64,000 nt of DNA, taken from Limnephilus marmoratus (taxonomy: Eukaryota > Arthropoda > Insecta > Trichoptera > Limnephilidae). Below, one piece after another: positions 32,829 through 44,800 of this stretch. The stretch lies in NCBI GenBank assembly GCA_917880885.1, contig OU862913.1, forward strand, positions 25,491,286 through 25,555,285, read 5' to 3'. Below the pieces are notes generated by a model, which worked only from the letters and a program-made list of their open reading frames with translations, searched no databases and was not told the origin of the DNA. The first letter of the stretch is position 1, and each line of letters opens with the position of its first letter. The position numbers and the translations under genes are program-made.

Positions 32829-35800
32829 GTAACATTTTTCTAACTAACTAAATGACTGGGTAGGTAGAGAAGAGAGAGTGCACCGCAACAAGCTCTGTCT
32901 TGGCACACACATCTCGCAGTCTCATATCTGTTAAGTATTCAAATTGACCTGCTGACTGACTAAAGGGAACGTACCCATCCTACGTGACCCACTTTTTGCG
33001 ATTTTGAATCCCCCCCCCCCCCCTGGTGACCACGTGTAGTATATTCCAATACCCCCCCCCCCTCCCCCTACAGTTTTCACGTAGTGAATAATAAATATGG
33101 TTTTGAATAATTTCTTCCTAACAAAAAGGTGAAAAAAATAAGGTAATTGTTCGGAACAAACGTCAACGGTCAATACGCACTTTTTATATAACTTTGAGAT
33201 TTTTCTTAATTACCATAAAAGACAACTATTTGCATTGGGGGAGGTTGAAAATGTTACATTTTTAATTTTATTTACGTAAATTGAAAATTTGCTTTCACAC
33301 TATCAAATCACTCTGTTTGCAGTTCGGAACAAAGGTCAACGGTTAATACGCACGTTTTTTTGATAAAACTTTTAAAATCAAGATAATATGCACAAGCCCG
33401 CTACACAAACCCTGCTTTGCCAGACAAACCATTCAAAAACGTAGGCTGTTTTTTTTAAGTAAAGATAACATACACAATCGCGTCATATAACCGTTGACGT
33501 TTGTTCCGAATATTTACCAAAAATATTATTTGGCTTATATTTGTCTTTATTAATACGGCGCTTGAGTGCATGCATACCTATAATTACAAGTGGAAAAAAT
33601 ATTTAAAAAGTTAATGGAAAAAATATAAAAAGATTTCTAGATTGACTGTGTGATAAAAACCTAAGCCCCCCCCCATTGTGACAAAGCGTGATATTTTGAA
33701 GATCCCCCCCCCCCTAAACGGGTCACGTAGTATGGATACGTTCGCTAAGTAGTATTTGATTCTCTTGATCGCGCCATGTCGTTCTCGGGCGTCCTTGACT
33801 TCCTCCACCATTCACTTTTGCATCATATCTCATCACTTGTTCTGCATGTCCAATTCTTTATCTAATTAAGTACGCTATACCTGTACAATTTATCCATTTT
33901 AACTAGCTGAAGTCCCCGGCGATGCCCGGGCTTTACACAGAGTTTTGCATCATATCTCATCACTTGTTCTGCATGTCCAATTCTTTATCTAATTAAGTAC
34001 GCTATACCTGTACAATTTATCCATTTTAACTAGCTGAAGTCCCCGGCGATGCCCGGGCTTTACACAGAGTTTTCGAAATCAAATGTAGACAGTGACCTTC
34101 CTTTGCATACAAATCAAATACACACCGCCCGCTTGCCAGCCCGCTCATCCACCATACACAGACATTCTCCTTTATATATTATATATTTCAACCAACTTAC
34201 ACAAAATTTTGACAAATTATATACCTAAACCTTCCTCACGAATCACTCTATTTATTGGTGAAAACCGCATGAAAATCCGTTGAGTTGTTTTTGAGTTTAT
34301 CGCGAACAGACAGACAGACGGCGGTGGACTTTAATTTATAATATGTAGAGATAAATACATGATTCCGATGAGTAATTAATGTTGAAGTACCTGGATACTG
34401 TTTCCTCCCTCCCACAACTTGGATCTCTTCAAAGTTCAGGTTTACTCCTTCCTTTCCATAAAAAGACTCTCCACATAGCATCCCAAAAATGAGACAGGCC
34501 CTAAAGGAAATTATTTTCCTCGTGGCGAGTCAATGTTAAAGAAAATTACGAATACTGTTATAAAAAAACCTTTCCGTTATAAAAGACAACAACTTTATGC
34601 ATGTGGATTTTTTTTCATTAGCTCCACACAGGAGGCTCTTAGGAAAATAATTTCTGTCGGGGCCCATGTCATCCTAGGGGATGCTGTGTGGAGGGTCTTT
34701 TTAAGGAAGGGAAGGATTGGAAGTTATGCGAAGGAAAAAGGTATGAGGGGTGGGTAGGAATCTGGGGGCCAGCGTGTCCAGGGGTGAGAGTCGTATGAAT
34801 CCATCCTTCCAACTGCGCTGCAATGAAGTTTGGCTAAATTAACAAAATGCCGCATTTAATATTTGAATTGGGTAAAAAGAAAATTTGCTTGTGAATTTTT
34901 CGCAATTTCGTGTCGTTGTGTGTTGAATTTTTAAGAATTAAATGGTTATCATTTTATTTGTAGGTTTGGGAATGAAATGTGAATCAGATACTGACTGTTC
35001 AGAAGGTGCCGTGTGCTCTAGCAAAAAATGTCAATGCATTCCTGGGAGAACAGAGTTTGAAGGTGTAAAGGTAAACAAAATTACGCATTTCTTATTTTTA
35101 TTTATTTTATTTTTTTTTTTTTATTGAATGAAAAGATACATGATTTTATGAAATTCTACGCCAATGAAGAGTACTAGCTCTTGAGCTTGGCGTAGGAGTT
35201 ATTTTACAGCTAGTTCATTTTTATAACATACATTTTACTTACATTTTCCAATAAATATAAACTATATAAAAATATAATATATAAACTACTATTTTTCACT
35301 TTTATAACATACATTTTACTTAGTGTATACAATAAATAGAAACTATGTTGTGATGTTAATTATAACATAGTTTCTATTTATTGTATACACTACACATTTC
35401 ATAAACCTCGTGTTTTTAATACCGGGCCAAACGTCGAGTGTGTGGTGCATAGATATGTCTTCACTGCAGATATTAGATAATTAAGGCTCCGCAACGGGGT
35501 CGAAAAGAAGAAGATGCAGAGATACGAAATTACGAATGGCGCTAACATTTACAGCGACAAAATCGATGCGAAAATGTTTAAGAGCGTTTAACCAGCCAGC
35601 GGACGAAAATCCACATTTCGTCGAAAGTTGTTCTTACGATCGTGCAGGGCGGTTACAACGAGAAAGATTAATTATTCTCCGTACCAGCTTTTTTAAATTT
35701 TAACTCAATATCGAATTTATTTCAATCCAAATTAGCTTTAATTTATACCTTCATCCAAAAATGCTGAAAGGCGTGATGATAAAACTATTAAAATAATGTA

Positions 35801-38800
35801 CTTTTTGTAATTATTTTTTTATTATAAGTATTTATCATTTTTCAATAATGTCTAAATTTAGTAAGAATGTTTAAAAAATCTGAAATATATTAGTTTGTAA
35901 GTGCGCAAATAAATACACAAATGGACCAATTTTCGTCAAGAAACACATGTACGTACATATTTTTTAATGATTTTATTGAAACTAAAATTAAAATTCTAAA
36001 ACATGCGTTTGCTAGATAATGTATTGATTTATTTTACTGCATGATTATATTATTTGAAATGGGTGTGGTATAATGCAAAATCTTTTTCGAAAATTTGACA
36101 AATCTGCCAACGACCTATGGTATAACCTTATTATACTAAAAATTTAAAAAAAAATTCTCAAAATATATTACATGCGAATGCTAGATAAAAGAACAATCTT
36201 TCGAAATCCATTTATAATTTTTGTGGAAAAGAGTCAATACTTCTAAAATCTGATTTGAAAATGACATATTTCTGGTTTTCTCTGGTAATTTCCCTCTTAA
36301 TAAAACACAACTAGTTTAAAATAGAGAAAAAATCTCGCGGGGAACATCTGAAGTGTCATTTAAAGAAACATTGTGAATTTTTTCACAAATATAATTTATA
36401 AGATAATAGAAACTGACTTGTTTTTAATAATTTTTGCAGCATACTTTGCGATTTTTTTCTATCGAGGGAATTTCATATAATTTTGCGTTTCGGCGCGGCA
36501 GCATCTAGACATTATCTTCAAAAATAACATATATATATTTTTTAAGAGCTTAAAAACTTCAAATGTTTAAGGGAGATATGTAAGAAATTTGTAGAAATTC
36601 GGGTTGCGGGCCCTTAAACAAAATGTGTGTAGCTAATCCCGCCGCGCCTCAATGGTTCAGTAATGCATTGGAAACTAGCTGGTACTCCGAGTACCCGGTA
36701 TGCGTTGCTATGCCATTTAAGAAATAAATTGATTCTCCCTGCTTGTCCTTTCCCATTTGTCCCGTTCCCCATCCGCCTCCCCTTCCTTCCCCGCATCCCC
36801 TTCCCCTCTCGTGTTCCCACTCCGCCTCCTTCACCTTCCCTCTCAACACTCCACTCCCCCCCTTCCCCCGTCCCGCGAACCTCCCTCCCGAGTTCCCCTC
36901 CCCCCTTCCTGCCCGCATACATTCAGTCCTGCTTAAGGCTCTGCAAGTCTGTAGTCCATGACGACCTCCGTAGTCCAGTGACTAAGACTCTGGACTCACA
37001 TTCCGGAGGTCGCGGGTTCGAACCCGGCATGCGCAAATAAATTTTATTTGATTAATTTGTGTTATTTCACAATTAATTCATTTAAAATAATATATAGTAT
37101 ATTTGCGGCATGTTCCAGAGTGGAAGATACTATTAGTATCGCCCTGGTGTAAGACCACCATTCAGAATTGAAACGTTGCTTGAAAATGGCTTTAGCCGTG
37201 TTTAGTGACCAGATCTGAATAGTCAGGTACTTCCCAACCTTCCTCTTCCCCACCTCCTTCCCCTCCCCACTACCTTCAGCCTCACAACATACCCCAATTG
37301 GGGATGCCATAGTCTCACTGGCTCCAGACGGGAGCAGTTGAGATTCTTGTGCGGTATTCGCTGTAAAAAAAAAAAAAAAAAAAAAAACCGGGCCCGAAAA
37401 GAAGAAGATGGAGAGATACGAAATTACGAATGTAAGAGGAGAGCGCTAACATTTACAACGACAAAATCGATGCGAAAATTGCGAAAATGTTTAATAAAAC
37501 ACGACTCGTTTAAAATAGAGCAAAAATCTCGCGGGCATTATCTTAAACAGCATTTAAAGAAACACTGTAAATTTTTTCATACATATAACTTGTAAAATAA
37601 CTGAAACAAACGTGTTAATAATAATTTTTGGAGCATAATTTGCGATTTTTTTCTATCGAGGGAATTTTATTAATTTGCGTTTCGGAGTGGGCAAAGTCTA
37701 GATATTATCTTCAAGAAAAACATTTTTTTTTAAGAGCTTTAAAACCTACCGTGTTTAAGGGAAATATGTAATAAATCGGTACATATCCGAGTTGCGGGCC
37801 CTTAAAGCCGGGTCTTATGCGATTTTTGACACAGATTTTTGAAGTGTAAGTGAATTCCAAAAATTCCAAAACGTCAAATGTCAATGCGCTGATGGTTTTG
37901 CTTTTGTTCTTAAACATATAATGCTTCCGCCCTTTCTTACACACTAAATAACAATAGTCGATAATGAGACAAACGGTGAACGCATGGCTGCACACCCCCA
38001 AAGGAAACATACAATTATTATCATACATCTCCCTCACACGTACAAAGAAAATGCCATTCCGGTCTCAAAAAGTAGCACTTTAAAGGAAACAGTGCAATAT
38101 GAACAAATAATTAAAAAAAAAACCACTAAAGGATAGAAAATGCCAAATTGTAATACTGACCACTTGATATGATCCATTCTCGCGCAGGAATAGTCACTTT
38201 ACTGACTTTACAATGACCGTAAGCGAAAGCTAAAGATGCGTAAAACGTACTTGAGACAGAGAAAGGCGGCGGCGGGAGGGACTCCAGATACGAATATCTA
38301 CAGCCTGTATGTCTGACGAATATCTACAGCGCATATGTTTAACTAATATCTACGAACTTCAGAGTTGAACTAATATCTACAGAGCGTAGGTTGAACTAAT
38401 ATCTACAGAGCGTAGGTTGCACTAATCAGCTAAATGTGTCCAATAGTCCGATATTAGGGATTTTTACATACATACTTACATAAGTTAAGTTTTTTAAACT
38501 GCATACGCAATATTACGTTATTCCAATATGCTATACATAATTGCAAATCCAACCTCTGCCAGTGCTGTAGATATTCGTCAACACTTTGGTTCTCATAGAT
38601 ATTAGTTCGATTTTTTCAGTTTTTGCAATTCCTGTAGATATTAGTAGACGCCTCCCGTAAAACGTACTTGAGACAGAGAAAGGCGGCGGCGGGACGCGGG
38701 AGGCATGCCACTTTTCAGACCTTAAACTCGCCTATAGCGATGATTTCTGTATCAACATCAGGTCGGTATTAGTGTTTGGCGTGTAGGTACCGTACTTACA

Positions 38801-41800
38801 TTAAATTTACATGTAATATTTATTTGTTTTCCAGTGCGTTTTGGGAGATCGTTGTAGTTCCAACGTGGATTGCGTGCCATTGCACTCGGTCTGTAACGAA
38901 AACCACATTTGCGAGTGTTCAAAAAAGTTTTATCTGGACGGATCTACTTGCAAACCAAGCCAAGGTATTTAAAAATGTGTTTATTTGCTTGTTTATTAAG
39001 ACATACACAGTACATTATAATTAGTGACCGACCGAAGGTTCGGTTTCGGCAAAAAAATCTAGTTTCTACATCAGTTTCATTCACCGAAATTTTTTAGACA
39101 TTTTAAAAATCGATTGTTTACTGTTATTTGCCTTATTTTTTACACTTCAGACAGTTAACACGTGTTAAATTAGATAAATAAAAAATAAAAACAATAATAG
39201 AAGTAAGTATGTGAAAAAATAATATAATTTTTATAATCAATATATATTATAAAAGAAAGTCCAAAAAAAACGTGCGGAACGCAAAAACTCAGAAACGAGT
39301 GCCGGTACGATCAAGAGAGTTATATGATATGGTAGAACTCTATCCCCCCTAGGGAATAAGGGTATTCGTTTTTTACCTAAAGGGCTTGCTTTTGAAGATA
39401 TAAGGGCTGAAAGTTCTAAGAAGACCTTAGAAATTTCAAGAAGAGTCTGGAAGATTCCGGAAACTTCTAGAAAATTCGATAAAACTCTGGAATGTTCTGG
39501 AAGAAATGGAGGAGTATGTCAGTGAGTCTAGAAGGTTCCGGAAAGTTCAAGAAGGTTCGATAAAGCTATATAAAGTTCTGAAAGGAGTGGAGGAGTGTGT
39601 CGGTGTGTCTTGAAGATTCCGGAAACTTCTAGAAGGTTCCATAAAGCTGTAGGAAGTCCTAGAAGGTTCGATAGGGCTGTACAAAGTTCTGAAAGGAGTG
39701 GAAGAGTGGGTCGGGATTTGAGAGCATTCCACCACGTTCCAGAACATCCCGGAATATTCTGGAAAATTGTGGAATTTTCGAGAATAGGGAATCGGGAGCA
39801 TCAATGTGAAACATTCCAGAACACTCTCGAATGTTTTCCTGAGCGAAGCCGGGTAATCCAGCTAGTACTTCTATAAAACAAACCAAATTTATATATAAAA
39901 AAAAAAATGTTAACTACTTCTTGGAACTTCTCGTTCGGCTGACTTCGGGTGAGTTCGTGGCTCTTATGTCACCCGCCTTCATCAGCAAAATACTAAATTA
40001 ATGATGTCAAGGGCCCTCAACCCGAATTTCTACCGATTTCTTACATATCTCCCTTAAACACGTTATGTTTTAAAGCTCTTAAAAAAATATAAGTTATTCT
40101 TGCATCCCCACATCTCTCCCCCCTCCCGAGTTTCCCTCCCCCCTCCCGGGTTCCCCTCCCCGCCCCTCCCGCGAACCCCCTATCCCGAGTTCCCCTTCTT
40201 CGTTCCCCTCCCCTCCCCTCCCTCATCCTTCACCCCTCTCCCATCCGCCACCCCCTCCCACATTCCATACATTCAGTCCCGGTACATTCATTTTTCAAAC
40301 AGTTCGCGTGGCACCAATTGCAATTTTATATACAAATTTCATAATGCCAGAGCTCACCAGAATATACAGAAACCTTTGCGGGCGTGCTCACAACAACTCA
40401 CCAAAGTTTCATCGCAATCAGTTAGCAATTCACAGGAAAGTACGTAGAACAGGTTATATGGGAAAATGAAATTGTTTTTTTTTACTATCTTCCTCGCAAT
40501 TTTTCCATATTTTCTCACTGTTTAAACCTTCCCTGGCTACGACAAACATTTCAAAACCACAATCAGCTAAATCGGCACAGCCGTTCTCGAGTCTTAGCGA
40601 GACAAACGAACAGCAATTGATTTTTATATGTATAGACCCAATTTGACCAAAACCTCATAGATCACAATTTGTCCCAGTAACATAATTTGTTTCCGTTTTC
40701 ACCAGTTTTAGGACGAGACTGCAAGTTGGACGGCGACTGCATTTATCCAGATGAGTTGAAACCTCCGAATGATGCCCACTGCATAAATGGCAAGTGCGGG
40801 TGCCTCGATCACATGCTAGCCGATGAGAACTTCTGTCATAAAAGTAAGAAAGGTTGAAATAATTGTCAAAACTCTGTATATTGTAAATGCTGAGTGGAAT
40901 TTGGTCTCCTCCACACATGCTCTCCAATTGTGTAGGGGAATTGGAAAAGGCTGAAAGTGCCAAAAAAAAACGATTTTTTACATGGAATGTGTTGTAAGCG
41001 ACATCGCCAATAACCTAGAGAAAGTTAAAAGTGCCAGAAAAATTGACTCCAGATACTAATATCTACAGCCTGTATGTCGGACGAATATCTACAGCTCATG
41101 TGTTGGACTAATATTATCTATGAACTTCAGAGTGAGGACTAATATCTACAGAGCTAAGGTCGGATGAATATTTATGACGGTCCCAGTGGTGACTAATATC
41201 TATGGAGCGTAGGTTGGACTAATATCTACAGAGGGCAGCTGAGCAAGATGTTGTACGGGAAAGCATACATTACTTCAATTACGTAATTACTAATTACGTA
41301 AAGGCTTAAACGTTTAAAGTACGTACATGAAGTTTTTGCATAATATTACGTATTTTGCTGTTTACGAGGATAATAATTTATTGAACAAACATGGAGGTCA
41401 TAATACAAAGATATTTATTTATTTCGAAATACACGGCACCACAACCTAACCTAACCTAACTGACATAGAAATGGTCATGGTAACAGACAATTTAAGAAGC
41501 ACTCGCAATAAAGAAAGCTGTTAAAATAAAAACCCAAATCCTTAATAATAAGCTAAATGTGTCCAATAGTCCGATATTAGGGATTTTTACGTACATACAC
41601 ACATAAATTAAGTTTTTTAAACTGCATACGCAATATTAGGTACGTTATTCCAATATGCTATACATAATTCCAAATCCAACCTGTGCCTCTCTGCCAGTGC
41701 TGTAGATATTCGTCCACACTTTGGTTCTCATATCTATGAGTTAGCAGTTTGAGCTGTAGATGTTCGTCCTCACTTTGGTTCTCATAGATATTAGTCCGAT

Positions 41801-44800
41801 TTGTTCAGTTTTTGGAATTCCGGTAGATATTAGTAGACGCCTCCGAAAAACTCCTACTAGTTCCTAGAGCAGTCGCAAGGAGCAGCACCGTGAAAGCGCC
41901 CGCTGACCGTCAGTGGAAAACGCTGAAAGTGCCACCCACCATGATGAATGTGCCTTTCCATTGCAGTAGTTGCTTTTGGCTAAACTTCCAGCCTTTTAAC
42001 TAACAAGGTATGGCACTTACAGCGTTTCCCAAAAAAAATATCATGGCACTTTCAGCTTTTCACATGCAAAATCAGGTTATATATATGTACAATAAAAAAA
42101 ACAACTCTTGAAAAACAAATAATAAATATATTTTGTAGATTTTTAATGAATACAGTATAAGTTTTATGAAGGTTTTTATTGAATACTGAAAATTTTACTT
42201 TGTGGCACTTTCAGCCTTTTCCATTTCCATTACACAATTCCTCGCCATTCCTCTCTAGTCCTCAGTTCTTCCCTTCTTGTTCCAACACTCTTCCACGGTC
42301 CATCTCTGGCCACTGCTTCCACTCCTGCACAGTGTCCTGCAGTAGCGGTTTGTGCTGTGAAAAATTGAAGAACACGGAAAAAGATTCAAGTATCCACTCA
42401 CCCAAAACGTGGTACAACTTTAATTCGCGCCATAAGTAGGTACTTTTATTTGGGAGGCGGGTACTTGGGAGGTTTTGGGCTACTTTTTTTTCATAGCTTA
42501 TAATGAATTTTCAAAGAAGTGTTGAGTTGAGTTAATTCTGAGCTGTCATGGAACCGTCATCTTTGGGGATGCTGTGTGAAGGGTCTTTTAAGGGACAAGA
42601 AGGAGAGAAAATTCAAGGAAGTTCAAGTTCAGGGAAGGAAAAGGTATGAGAAGTGGTTAGGATTCCGGGTGTCAATAGCAGAAGTGACGGAATCCATCTC
42701 TTCCTAGGCTAGGTCCCTCAACCAGCCTTTCCCGATCCGGCCTGCCACGCAGTAGGTGGGCAAACGCATTCGCCGCATAAGACTTAAACAAACCTCACTC
42801 CATAAACCCGGGTAACCTATGGCAGGTGTGTTAATTAATCAACAGATGGTTCCCAGGACGGCGATATCCATAACCACTTCCAAAATTGAAAAAAAAAATA
42901 ACGAGTAGAGTATAGTAAAAATAATATGAGTCCAAGTTCCTGGGTTCGAGTCCCAGATGTGCCCGTATCTTTTTCTGATTTTTCTGTTTCAGATTTTAGA
43001 TTGAGTTTCGCTAATATTGTCTTCATTTAATTTGTGGAGGTCGAACAAGGACACAGTTCTGCAGTCTCACGGCGATCCGATTGGTCCCCCAGGCACCAAT
43101 AGGATTCAAGTCTTCTCTTGAGACACTCTCGCGCGCTGCAGAAAATATTATTCAAACATTCTACCTTATAGTGCAATACAGTAATACAGTATACACAACC
43201 TTATAAATCGTGATTGTTTGCTCTCCACATTATAATTGATCATATTTAAATACTTATTAGATCCTTACATATGAAATTGGCGTTTTGTATGGGAGGAACA
43301 TAAAGTCATTTTTTTAATATACCTAATATATTTATTTAATCAAAGTATGTACCATTGCTATCTATGCACTTTTGGCATCTCATAGGTAGTTCATCGATCC
43401 CTTTACTATAAAACCATTCGGACGGGAATCAATAAAATCTTTCAAGGCGGTTTTGACTGCCCCATCGGAGTAAAAAAAATTTCCCTTGCAATAATAATTT
43501 TGAAACAAATGAAATTTTGAAACAAATGGTAATCTGTTGGGGCAAGGTCCGGAGAGTACGGTGGATGTCTTAGACATTCCAATTGAAACTCCTCTAATTT
43601 GGTAGCCGTCTGTTGTGCAGTGTGTGGTCTAGCGGTCAACGCGCGTTTGTTGATTTGCTTCACTCAATTCGTGAGGTACCCACCTTTCAAGCTTTTTCAA
43701 CTTCCCAATTTGCTTCAAGTGGATTAAAACAGTTTTATCACTAACACCGCAGCCTGCAGCTAACTCGGACGTGGTTTGCGATGGATCCGCTTCCACAATA
43801 GCCTTCAATTCTTCATTATCAACTTTGGTCTCCGGCCGTCCACGGGGCTTGTTCTGCAGGTCGAAATTTCCAGAACGAAAACGTTCGTTGGAACCAAAAA
43901 CGCACTGTGTTTTCTTTTGCGGCACCGTCGCCATACACATCATTAATCCTTCGAGCCGTTTCTGCAGCACTGGTGCCACGGTGGAACTCGTACTCGTAAA
44001 TAACGCAATATTTGAAGTTTTCCATTTTGTAAACTAAGTAACGCAAAGAAAAAAAAACAATTAAAGAAAGAACAAATGAATTATAATATTCGAAACACAA
44101 ATACATGAGTAAATAGCTGTATAAATTTGAATTTGGTATTCCTAACCAAAGAGAAGATATTTGAGATCAAAGTGGCCAGTATGGCAAAACGCCAATTTCA
44201 TATATTATAAGGACCTAATATTTAATTATGGTGGTAATGTCTTGTTTATAATTTGTAAAATAAACTTGTAAGTATTGTTACTACATTCTACTTATTTGAT
44301 TTACCACACACCTTCCAGAGGAGGCGTCTACTAATATCTATAGGAATTCCAAAAACTGAAAAAATCGAACTAATATCTATGAGAAGGAAAGTGTTCACGA
44401 ATATCTACAGCTCAAACTGTTGACGAACACAGTGGCGGATACAGAAAAAACTCAAGGGGGGTGCGCAAAAATAAGAAAACTAAAAAGTAGACAACGGGGA
44501 GAATACGACGAACCGTACTAAGAGGAGACCGACTATATGATTTTGGCAGCCACCTCTGGTCTGCAGCTCCAAAATACCTAAAAAATACCCTCGACTCTGT
44601 GCAGAAACGGGCGGTCCGCCTAATAGATTCTCCCATCTTAAGAGACGGATACAATCTTTAGAACAGAGGCATCGGGTGGGAATGCTATCCTTGTTCTACC
44701 GGTATTACAATGGCAGATGCTCCGAGGAACTAGCGTCATTGATCCCTTCGGCACCGGTGCATAGTCGGGAAACACGCCAAATGCGTGTCCAACATTTGTA

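Noticed and set aside
33224..33463. A third host gene in the minus frames at 32931-33811
   Set aside because: The frames consist of glycine runs from poly(C) and have no conserved motif. The region is a MITE.
36961..37035. Functional tRNA gene (also 2585-2660)
   Set aside because: Both are heads of the same poly(A)-tailed SINE.
42179..42439. Small secreted-protein gene
   Set aside because: The frame starts in a MITE terminus and shows no splice or family support.
43380..43979. SETMAR-like host fusion gene
   Set aside because: Only mariner sequence is present between its TIRs; there is no SET-domain coding sequence nearby, and the transposase is broken.
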